Origin: Thiomargarita sp.
GTDB taxonomy: Bacteria > Pseudomonadota > Gammaproteobacteria > Beggiatoales > Beggiatoaceae
DNA: 60,558 nucleotides
Reading direction: 5' to 3'
Assembly (NCBI GenBank): GCA_020718845.1
Contig: DYRG01000011.1
Span: 1 to 60,558 of the forward strand
Each line of letters starts with the position of its first letter. Position 1 is the stretch's first letter. Of the stretch, positions 49,769 to 56,476 are shown one piece after another. The notes under the pieces are model-generated. The model did no database searches. It was given only the letters and a program-made list of their open reading frames with translations, and was not told where the DNA came from. Made by a program: the position numbers and the translations under genes.

Positions 49769-49795
49769 TTCCGCGCAGCGCGCGGAATTTTTTTT
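49769..49795 (+). terminator. GC hairpin after VR: terminator and/or DGR recognition hairpin
   Basis: An 8-bp stem TTCCGCGC/GCGCGGAA with a 3-nt loop is followed by eight T. It lies 36 bp after VR. Its form fits an intrinsic terminator for the target gene; in the Bordetella phage DGR a hairpin close after VR is needed for efficient target recognition, so it may serve both uses. Confidence 0.75.
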
Positions 49796-49818
49796 CACCG
49801 CATATCCTTTAATTTTAT

Positions 49819-50160
49819 ATGGAAATAAAAGCTGTTCCTCAAGCGGTACAAAGTTGTCATGATTTACTACTGTGGATAATTCCACATTTAAATAAGTTTC
49901 CACGAATCCACCGTTTTACGTTAGGAGAACGTCTTGAAACAAGATTACTAAGTGTCTTAGAAGATTTAGTGGAAGCAGCCTATAGCAAACAGAAAGCAAC
50001 AGCATTGCAACGGGCTAATCGCACACTTGAAATCATCAGACATTTATGGAGATTATCTCATGAATTGAAAATTATTTCAACTAATCAATATGAATATGGA
50101 GCAAAATTAGTGAATGAAGTGGGAAGACAAATTGGAGGTTGGTTGAAAAGCCAAAGCTGA
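49819..50160 (+). CDS. avd: DGR accessory variability determinant (Avd)
   Basis: 113 residues, all helical and basic, with the bAvd/four-helix-bundle signature FPRIHRFTLGERLE near residues 27-40. Avd forms a pentameric ring that binds the reverse transcriptase and the template RNA and is needed for cDNA synthesis. It lies between the target gene and the RT gene and ends 6 bp before the RT start. Confidence 0.93.
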   Translation: MEIKAVPQAVQSCHDLLLWIIPHLNKFPRIHRFTLGERLETRLLSVLEDLVEAAYSKQKATALQRANRTLEIIRHLWRLSHELKIISTNQYEYGAKLVNEVGRQIGGWLKSQS

Positions 50161-50166
50161 GAAACA

Positions 50167-51297
50167 ATGAAAAGAGTTGGTTATTTGTGGGAAGAGATGA
50201 CTAGTTTTGAGAATTTATTGTTAGCTTACTATAAAGCTCGACGAGGAAAACGCTATCGACCTGCGGTAGCAAGTTTCTCATTAGAATTAGAGAAAGAATT
50301 ATTAAATTTGCAAGAAGAACTTATTAATAAAACTTATCAACCGAGTGAGTATCGATTATTCACAATTTATGAGCGAGAAAAACCTCGTTTAATTGCGGCT
50401 GCGCCATTTCGAGATCGGGTTGTGCATCATGCTGTTATGAATATTATCGAACCGATATTTGACAAACGTTTTATTTTTGACTCGTATGCTTGTCGGATTG
50501 GTAAAGGCGTACATCGAGCAGTTGATCGGTATCAGGGCTGGGCGCAACGCTATCGTTATGTTTTAAAAATGGATATTCAAAAATATTTTCCTTCGATTGA
50601 CCATCTTTTATTGAAAGAAAAACTACATCATGTTTTGAAAGATCAAGCGGTTTTAAATTTATTAGAAGTTATTATTGATGCAGCTCCTCGATCACCCATT
50701 CCTCCCATGTTTTTCCCCAATGATGATTTGCTTACTTCTGTGGAGAGAAAAAAAAGCATTCCGATTGGTAATTTAACCAGCCAATTTTTAGCTAATTTAT
50801 ATTTAAACGATTTTGATCATTTTGTTAAACATCAATTACGCATTCAGCCTTATTTAAGATATGTTGATGATTTTGTTATTTTAGCAAATGACAAGGTTTA
50901 TTTGCGTGAGGTGCGTGAGCAAATTAGTGTTTTTTTACAGAAAGAACGCTTAGTTCCTCATCCCAACAAAGCACAGATTACACCAACGGCTTGTGGACTT
51001 AATTTATTAGGTTATCGAGTCTTTCCCCATTTACGCCGATTACGCAAAGCAAATGTCTTTCGTTTCATTCGTAAATTAAAAACATTTAAACGAGAATATG
51101 CGCAAGGAAAGATGACTTGGCAAGATTTCAACCCTTGCGTACAAAGTTGGTTAGGTCACGCTAAACACGCTCAAACACAAGCCTTGAGAGAAAAGATATT
51201 TTCTGATATTCTATTCCACAGGGAGTTCACCAGTGGAAACCCGCTCGATTCGGGGCGGTTCTTGGAACAACAATCCGAGGAACATGCGCTCGGCTAA
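50167..51297 (+). CDS. DGR-type reverse transcriptase
   Basis: 376 residues. RT motifs in order: [12 protein letters not shown] (134-145, first catalytic Asp136), the DGR-typical IGNLTSQ (200-206, where most RTs have QG), and YVDD (232-235), then [15 protein letters not shown]. There is no maturase or endonuclease domain, fitting DGR RTs, which copy TR RNA with errors opposite adenine. The last 19 codons (from about 51240) are encoded inside the template repeat, in a different frame from the one that matches VR. Confidence 0.95.
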   Translation: MKRVGYLWEEMTSFENLLLAYYKARRGKRYRPAVASFSLELEKELLNLQEELINKTYQPSEYRLFTIYEREKPRLIAAAPFRDRVVHHAVMNIIEPIFDKRFIFDSYACRIGKGVHRAVDRYQGWAQRYRYVLKMDIQKYFPSIDHLLLKEKLHHVLKDQAVLNLLEVIIDAAPRSPIPPMFFPNDDLLTSVERKKSIPIGNLTSQFLANLYLNDFDHFVKHQLRIQPYLRYVDDFVILANDKVYLREVREQISVFLQKERLVPHPNKAQITPTACGLNLLGYRVFPHLRRLRKANVFRFIRKLKTFKREYAQGKMTWQDFNPCVQSWLGHAKHAQTQALREKIFSDILFHREFTSGNPLDSGRFLEQQSEEHALG

Positions 51298-51354
51298 TCG
51301 TAACAACAACTCGCCAGACAACCGTAACAACAACTTGGGTTTCCGTCTCTCCAG
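51240..51354 (+). repeat. DGR template repeat (TR)
   Basis: 115 bp that match VR apart from 15 adenine positions. It contains 30 adenines, 24 of them in 12 AAC/AAT codons (in the VR frame). Read in that frame it gives RGGSWNNN..., [21 protein letters not shown] codons can mutate to NNY but never to a stop. It starts within the RT gene and runs 57 bp past its stop codon. Confidence 0.97.
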
Positions 51355-51524
51355 TCTTGCTTGCTCTCAGAGTGCAGCTATTACAAAATAATTGCAGCGT
51401 GGCGTAAGCAATCCATGTGTGAATTTCCTTGCTTAACTCGCAAAATAATTATGACCACTCTAATTAAGTAACCTATTGAAAAATTAGAGTTTTATTTAGT
51501 TTGTAACCCTTTACACTTTCTTTT

Positions 51525-51557
51525 AAACCTTCTAGGTTTTGAAAACCTAGAAGGTTT
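51525..51557. repeat. 33-bp palindromic repeat, copy A
   Basis: Perfect 16-bp arms (AAACCTTCTAGGTTTT and its reverse complement) around one central base. Same length and ends as the elements at 54628 and 56444. Located 170 bp past the DGR template repeat. Confidence 0.85.
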
Positions 51558-51680
51558 GGCTTGAAACTCGCTCGATTTTCGTAAGCGTAAAGAGGGTTTG
51601 AGAGATTGCTAAGAATAGATAATCAATCGGAAGAAATCAGGGAACACTCACGGGTTTTATGATGTTTAGCCTATTGTTCT

Positions 51681-51731
51681 AAAAAAAAGGGCGACTTTAA
51701 ATAAGCCGCCCAAAGCTACTGACGATGTAGC
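51681..51731 (-). ncRNA. Two hairpins plus T8: candidate sRNA 3' end or second amtB terminator
   Basis: On the minus strand a small stem-loop (GCTAC/GTAGC, 51715-51731) is followed by a 9-bp stem with one mismatch (51689-51711) and then eight T (51688-51681). This is a strong intrinsic terminator, 150-200 bp past the amtB stop codon and behind another terminator. It may end an independent small RNA whose promoter would lie between 51740 and 51840, or be a back-up for amtB. Confidence 0.4.
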
Positions 51732-51840
51732 CAGGAGAACACAAGGAAAAAACAGGATAAATAAAAAAATTTAATTGATTTAACAAAAATAGCTAAAGAT
51801 AAGATTTGAAATATATATTTAATTTTAAAAGATGTTTTAA

Positions 51841-51870
51841 AAGAAAACTCTCTCCATTGCTGAAGAGAGT
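51841..51870 (-). terminator. Intrinsic terminator of amtB
   Basis: On the minus strand a 7-bp stem (ACTCTCT/AGAGAGT, 10-nt loop) is followed by TTTCTTTT, starting 13 bp past the amtB stop codon. Confidence 0.8.
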
Positions 51871-51882
51871 ACTGAAAGAAAA

Positions 51883-53244
51883 TTAGAGGATGTAACCGCG
51901 TTCGTCGTGGAGAGCCATGTCTAAACCTTCGGTTTCTTGTTCTTCGGTGACGCGCAACCCGATGATCATATCAATCACTTTCAACAAGATAAAGCTCACT
52001 ACAGCGGTGTACACCAAAGTCACCACAACACCAATGGTTTGTTTAACGACTTGCGCACCTACTGTCACGCCTTCTGCTAAACCTACGCCGCCAAACGCTG
52101 CATCGGCAAACACGCCCGTTAAAATCGCGCCCAAAATACCGCCGACCGCGTGAACACCAAACACATCTAAGGCATCATCATAACCAAACATCCGTTTCAA
52201 TCTGGTTGCAGCGAAGAAACAAATCACACCCGCCACTAAACCAATCACTAATGCGCCCATCGGTCCAGCAGTGCCAGATGCGGGAGTGATCGCCACTAAA
52301 CCCGCAACCGCGCCAGATGCAATCCCTAATGCGCTGGGTTTGCCATGAGAAATCCATTCACTGAACATCCAAGCAATGGCTGCTGCTGCGGTGGCGATTT
52401 GAGTGACTGCCATTGCTAAACCCGCTGTGCCGTTTGCTGCGACTGCGCTGCCTGCGTTAAATCCAAACCAACCCACCCACAACATCGATGCGCCGATTAC
52501 GGTGTACGTTAAGTTATGCGGAGGCATTGCAACGTTCGGGAAACCTTTACGTTTGCCGATCACAATCGCGGCGATTAAACCAGCGATCCCAGCGTTAATG
52601 TGAACGACTGTGCCGCCAGCGAAGTCTAAAACGCCCATCGTTTGCAACCAACCGCCGCCCCACACCCAATGCGCAATTGGCACATAAACCAAAGAAAACC
52701 ATAACGCCATGAACCATAACATCGCAGAGAATTTCATGCGTTCAGCAAATGCCCCAACGATTAATGCGGGGGTAATGATTGCAAAAGTCATTTGAAAGGT
52801 CATAAAAACCAATTCAGGAATAGCATTTGGATCGGTAGCAACAGGTTGTTGCAAACTAGTTGCGGTTACGCCTGCGAGAAACACTTTAGTTAAGCCGCCG
52901 AGCCAATCGTTAATTGCGTCGCCGCTGGTGAACACCAAACTGTATCCATACAACATCCACAAAATAGTCATTAATGATGTGATTGCAAAACATTGCATGA
53001 GAATTGAAAGAACGTTTTTGGCGCGAACCATCCCAGCATAAAACAACGACAAACCAGGAATCGTCATGAACAAAACTAAAGCGGTTGCGGTGAGCATCCA
53101 CGCGGTGTCGCCAGTGTTTAAAACGGCTGCAACGGGAACAGGCGCGGCAGGAACTTGTTGAGCAACTTCTTCAGCAAATGTAGCTAAAGATAAACTAACG
53201 CCTCCCACAGCAGTGACTAATTTAGATAACATCAGCGGTTTCAT
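51883..53244 (-). CDS. amtB: Ammonium transporter AmtB
   Basis: 453 residues. A cleavable signal peptide (about 1-24, ending TFAEE) precedes 11 TM helices. The pore twin-His pair is visible as His in FAGGTVVHINAG and His in LDVFGVHAVGG, and the conserved AFAERMKF is present. It conducts ammonium/ammonia and is gated by GlnK, encoded 23 bp upstream. Expression is expected under nitrogen limitation from the sigma54 promoter upstream of torF. Confidence 0.96.
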   Translation of the reverse strand: MKPLMLSKLVTAVGGVSLSLATFAEEVAQQVPAAPVPVAAVLNTGDTAWMLTATALVLFMTIPGLSLFYAGMVRAKNVLSILMQCFAITSLMTILWMLYGYSLVFTSGDAINDWLGGLTKVFLAGVTATSLQQPVATDPNAIPELVFMTFQMTFAIITPALIVGAFAERMKFSAMLWFMALWFSLVYVPIAHWVWGGGWLQTMGVLDFAGGTVVHINAGIAGLIAAIVIGKRKGFPNVAMPPHNLTYTVIGASMLWVGWFGFNAGSAVAANGTAGLAMAVTQIATAAAAIAWMFSEWISHGKPSALGIASGAVAGLVAITPASGTAGPMGALVIGLVAGVICFFAATRLKRMFGYDDALDVFGVHAVGGILGAILTGVFADAAFGGVGLAEGVTVGAQVVKQTIGVVVTLVYTAVVSFILLKVIDMIIGLRVTEEQETEGLDMALHDERGYIL

Positions 53245-53267
53245 AAAGCATTTCTCCGAATTAAAAA

Positions 53268-53621
<354 letters not shown>

Positions 53622-54335
53622 TTAAAATTTCTTAGAAATACCTAATAGGATTTTTGATTTCGCAAGTTTATCTGGGTCTTTAGCGGAATCAACATTTGTA
53701 TCGGTGTAAGTTAATGCGAAACTTAAACCTGCAAAGTCTTTTGATAAAGCAACGCTCCAATCCGTGTAATTACTGCTTTTGTTATCCGTAAATTGAGAAC
53801 GCCCCACATTACCACTTAAAGTAATATCAAGAGGTAAAGGATAACTTGCACCTAAGGTGAAATAATGTGCTTTACCCATTTCATTGAAATATTCATTGGT
53901 GTAATAATAACCAGCGGTTAAGAAATCGTAATTGGCTTTCGCATAGAATTCGGTGAAATCGTATGGTGTGATTGCACCAGGATAGCTATAATGAAGCACG
54001 CCGACATCAACGACATTTCCTTTCATGTATTCATAACGAATACCGCCGTAATAATCGGCTTCTAAACTCGCCCCATCAGAAACCGCACCTTTAGGAACAA
54101 ATCTCACATTTGATAAAGAAGTACCGAGATAAAGACCAATCGCGTGAGAGATTTCAAATCCGCCTTGAATCGCGGGTTTTTTATATGTTTGAGAGTAACC
54201 CCGCCAAACATAATCAGAAACCACCGCGACATTACCTGATAATTCAAAATCGCCAAGTTTTTCACCAGCAAATGCACTGCCGCTCATTAAACCGATCATC
54301 GCCGTAGAAAGAATCGTTTTTGAGACAAATTTCAT
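53622..54335 (-). CDS. TorF-family putative porin
   Basis: 237 residues with a signal peptide (ending SAFA) and a beta-strand-rich body: SDYVWRGYSQTYKKPAIQGG near the N-terminus, alternating aromatic strands, and a C-terminal Phe (GISKKF) typical of outer membrane barrels. TorF-like proteins regularly precede glnK-amtB in gammaproteobacteria, so a role in nitrogen-compound uptake is plausible. GAGGA lies 7 nt before the ATG. First gene of the operon. Confidence 0.88.
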   Translation of the reverse strand: MKFVSKTILSTAMIGLMSGSAFAGEKLGDFELSGNVAVVSDYVWRGYSQTYKKPAIQGGFEISHAIGLYLGTSLSNVRFVPKGAVSDGASLEADYYGGIRYEYMKGNVVDVGVLHYSYPGAITPYDFTEFYAKANYDFLTAGYYYTNEYFNEMGKAHYFTLGASYPLPLDITLSGNVGRSQFTDNKSSNYTDWSVALSKDFAGLSFALTYTDTNVDSAKDPDKLAKSKILLGISKKF

Positions 54336-54393
54336 AAGAGTGTCCTCGTTAGATAATTAAATCAATCTAAAAAAAGTGATTTGCCCGTATTTT

Positions 54394-54409
54394 ATCAATA
54401 AGTATGCCA
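54394..54409 (-). promoter_or_regulatory. Candidate sigma54 promoter of torF-glnK-amtB
   Basis: On the minus strand TGGCAT-N5-TTGAT matches the -24/-12 consensus TGGCAC-N5-TTGCA except at the C of the -12 GC pair. It puts the transcription start near 54383, about 48 nt upstream of torF. Confidence 0.55.
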
Positions 54410-54502
54410 TTGGTTTTTTATCAATAAAATCAAGCTGTTATTTATGAACGCCCGCAAATAATCCCTGTTTTATGCGCACAGAATGCCCATTTGGAACGCC
54501 CA

Positions 54503-54519
54503 TGCGCCATTCTAGTGCA
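54503..54519. promoter_or_regulatory. Candidate NtrC binding site
   Basis: TGCGCCATTCTAGTGCA is a near-perfect match to the NtrC dyad (TGCACC-N5-GGTGCA). It lies about 95 bp upstream of the sigma54 element, a normal enhancer distance. A weaker half-match is at 54473-54489. Confidence 0.6.
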
Positions 54520-54627
54520 GATCGCCCACTTCGTCATAATTAATTGATAAACATAAAGGTGAATTTGAAAAAAACGACCTCTTCAAAACTCAGATTAAAT
54601 GCACCTTACAAACGATAAAAAAACAAA

Positions 54628-54660
54628 AAACCTTCTAGGTTTTTTAAACTTAAAAGGTTT
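54628..54660. repeat. 33-bp palindromic repeat, copy B (degenerate)
   Basis: AAACCT...AGGTTT ends, 33 bp, 13 of 16 arm positions paired. A decayed member of the family at 51525 and 56444. Confidence 0.7.
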
Positions 54661-54706
54661 GAAGGTTATTTATCTGTGTTAAAAAAATCGAGCGACTATT
54701 TCATTT

Positions 54707-54733
54707 GTAGGGTGCAATGTAATTGCATCCTAC
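54707..54733. repeat. REP-like hairpin repeat
   Basis: 12-bp arms (GTAGGGTGCAAT and ATTGCATCCTAC) with one G:T-type mismatch and a 3-nt loop. It begins 10 bp past the end of the coiled-coil nuclease gene and can act as its terminator. Confidence 0.65.
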
Positions 54734-54742
54734 GGGCTAAAT

Positions 54743-55408
54743 TTACCAAGCGGTGGGTTGGAATTTTTGATCATTTAAAATTCTAACCGAATCGTCGGCT
54801 TGTCCAATCACGAAGAAACCTTTACGATACGCATATTTTGCAACATTTTCAGAAATCACCATTCCAGCGACTGCACCAAAGGTTTTTTTATTCGCATATT
54901 CGGGAAAAAGTAATTTAAATTTTTCCATACGTTCCAAATGCTCATTTACATCATCGATGCTCAAATTGCTCTTCACTTCAATTAGTACGCAAGCCTCTTG
55001 ATTAGTAACAAACAAATCAATTTCCATACTTAACTTTAATTGCTCATCAGTGGCTTCTAAATGTCGGACAATTCTATGCACGTCAATCCCCCGTTCACGA
55101 AATAATCGCACAGCGGCTGGTTTAACCATTTCTTCGACAAACTCTCCTAAACGTCTTGTCAAATCTCCTACTTGTTGTCTAAGCAATCTTTCAGTTTGTT
55201 TTAACTGTGCTGCATTCTCTTGGATTTTACGATCTGTTTCCTGAAACTTACGGTCGGTTTCCTTCATTTGTTCAGCGTTCTCTTTGATAATGCGGTCGGT
55301 TTCTTTCATTTGGCGGTCGGTTTCCTTCATTTGTTCAGCAGTTTCTCGAAATAAACGCCAAATATCTTCTAAAGTGGGTGCTGGATCGGTAGGGATTAAT
55401 GTGTTCAT
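54743..55408 (-). CDS. Coiled-coil PD-(D/E)XK nuclease-like protein
   Basis: 221 residues. The N-terminus (about 20-80) is a heptad-repeat coiled coil with near-identical units such as QMKETDR and KIQENAA, encoded by 21-bp repeats. The C-terminal domain contains MEIDLFVTNQEACVLIEVKSN, the D...E-x-K core of the PD-(D/E)XK fold, as in DUF3782-type proteins of filamentous sulfur bacteria and cyanobacteria. Substrate unknown. Start at 55408 preceded by AGGAG. Confidence 0.82.
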   Translation of the reverse strand: MNTLIPTDPAPTLEDIWRLFRETAEQMKETDRQMKETDRIIKENAEQMKETDRKFQETDRKIQENAAQLKQTERLLRQQVGDLTRRLGEFVEEMVKPAAVRLFRERGIDVHRIVRHLEATDEQLKLSMEIDLFVTNQEACVLIEVKSNLSIDDVNEHLERMEKFKLLFPEYANKKTFGAVAGMVISENVAKYAYRKGFFVIGQADDSVRILNDQKFQPTAW

Positions 55409-55493
55409 ATATAAAACTCCTAAAAATTAACTAAAGCATTATAGCTGCTACTTCAAGTGCATGAAAATTCTGCTATTTGCGCAAATCGAGCGA

Positions 55494-55510
55494 TCCCCGA
55501 CAAGCGGGGA
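55494..55510. other. GC hairpin after the FGE-like gene
   Basis: A 6-bp stem TCCCCG/CGGGGA with a 5-nt loop lies about 65 bp past the FGE-like stop codon on the minus strand. No T-run follows. Its position resembles the hairpin after the DGR variable repeat. Confidence 0.45.
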
Positions 55511-55575
55511 CTTCCAGAGGGTAAAGGTCAAAAGAATAAAGGATAAAAGCGTTAAAATTCAAATGGTTACGAGTC

Positions 55576-56418
55576 CTAGGGAAAAAGAAACAACGCCAAC
55601 CGAAAACCGAAGTTGCTGCCCCTAACTGCTGAGTTGAAGCCACGACAAGAAGAACGACAACCCTCCGCATGATTGAACCAAGAACCGCCGCGCAACAGCT
55701 TATTTATATTAAAGATATGGTTTTTATGTGCTGCTTGGGTGCGGGGCGTATTAAAATGTTCTTTCCAAGAATCTTCGCACCATTCCCAGACATTCCCGTG
55801 CATTTGATACAATCCAAAATTGTTCGCGTGTTTGAAATAATCTACCTCTACCGTTTGCTTACGATAATCTCCTTTTGGAGTATTTCCATACGGGTAATTA
55901 TCATTGTAATTTACCAAATCAGTTGTAATGGTTTCTCCAAAGTGATAAGGCGTAGTAGTTCCTCCACGACACGCATATTCCCATTCCGCTTCAGTTGGCA
56001 AACGAAATTCCATTTCTAACTTTTGAGAAAGTTTCTCACAAAATGTTTTTGCTTCTGACCAATAAACGGTTTCTACGGGACGTTTCTCTCCTTTGAAATA
56101 TGAAGGATTAGTTCCCATAATTTGTTGATATTGTGCTTGCGTTACAGGATATTTCCCCATCCAAAACGCTTTTTTTATTTCAACTTGATGGGCAGGTTTC
56201 TCATCTGAGTTGCCATTTTCACTCCCCATTTGAAAAGAACCTTTAGGAATAGACACCATTTCAAGTTTTATCCCATTTCCCAAATCAAAAACAACTCGTT
56301 TTGCTTGTGATTGACTTGTTTCTAAAATAGGTTCTTTGATAATTTTTTGACGTGTTGTTAAACCAAACCAAGCAGATTCCTCAATCATTTTTTCACGAGA
56401 ACCTTTTATCGTCACCAC
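55576..56418 (-). CDS. FGE-like protein, candidate second DGR target
   Basis: 280 residues from a GTG; an internal ATG (MIEESAWFG) is an alternative. The FGE/C-type-lectin domain has IPKGSFQMGSE, YPVTQAQYQQIMG, RLPTEAEWEYACRGG and MHGNVWEW. The C-terminus (RGGSWFNHAEGCRSSCRG..., FGFRLALFLFP) lacks the first catalytic Cys of FGE enzymes. All 12 codons that align with AAY codons of the DGR template are NNY. The frame is open upstream to the kinase stop codon, with which it is in phase, so it may once have been the C-terminal part of the kinase. Confidence 0.85.
   Translation of the reverse strand: MVTIKGSREKMIEESAWFGLTTRQKIIKEPILETSQSQAKRVVFDLGNGIKLEMVSIPKGSFQMGSENGNSDEKPAHQVEIKKAFWMGKYPVTQAQYQQIMGTNPSYFKGEKRPVETVYWSEAKTFCEKLSQKLEMEFRLPTEAEWEYACRGGTTTPYHFGETITTDLVNYNDNYPYGNTPKGDYRKQTVEVDYFKHANNFGLYQMHGNVWEWCEDSWKEHFNTPRTQAAHKNHIFNINKLLRGGSWFNHAEGCRSSCRGFNSAVRGSNFGFRLALFLFP
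55594..55692 (-). repeat. Candidate orphan DGR variable repeat
   Basis: C-terminal coding region from RGGSW to the LGFRL-equivalent. It is aligned with TR of the nearby DGR at the protein level, one residue shorter, but differs at non-A positions (for example CGG to CGC, CCG to GCG), so that TR did not write it. The NNY pattern at all 12 variable positions suggests a different template. Confidence 0.5.
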
Positions 56419-56443
56419 ATCAAAGTTAAAACTTTCCTCTTTT

Positions 56444-56476
56444 AAACCTGAAAGGTTTTAAAAACCTTTCAGGTTT
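56444..56476. repeat. 33-bp palindromic repeat, copy C (splits kinase and FGE ORFs)
   Basis: Perfect 16-bp arms (AAACCTGAAAGGTTTT and its reverse complement) around one base. It is 11 codons long. Its centre supplies the TAA that ends the kinase gene; its other half is in frame with the FGE-like gene. Confidence 0.85.

Larger units (their letters stand above)
51355..51880. other. Gene-free stretch between TR and amtB
   Basis: About 525 bp without a convincing ORF. The first part is presumably the structured 3' portion of the TR RNA that primes cDNA synthesis. It also holds a 33-bp palindromic repeat (51525-51557), two hairpins with a T8 tract on the minus strand (51681-51731), and the amtB terminator (51841-51870). 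Confidence 0.6.
54520..54742. other. Remainder of the torF upstream gap
   Basis: Part of a 407-bp gap (54336-54742) without genes. Besides the NtrC and sigma54 sites it holds a 33-bp palindrome (54628-54660) and a separate hairpin repeat (54707-54733). Confidence 0.5.

Noticed and set aside
50167-51297. Group II intron or retron reverse transcriptase
   Set aside because: No maturase or endonuclease domain, and the IGNLTSQ motif, neighbouring avd and the VR/TR pair identify a DGR RT.
55594-55692. FGE-like C-terminus as a direct VR of the TR at 51240
   Set aside because: The nucleotide alignment has many differences at non-adenine template bases (for example CCG to GCG, CGG to CGC, TTG to TTC) and a one-codon length difference, so this TR cannot have written it.
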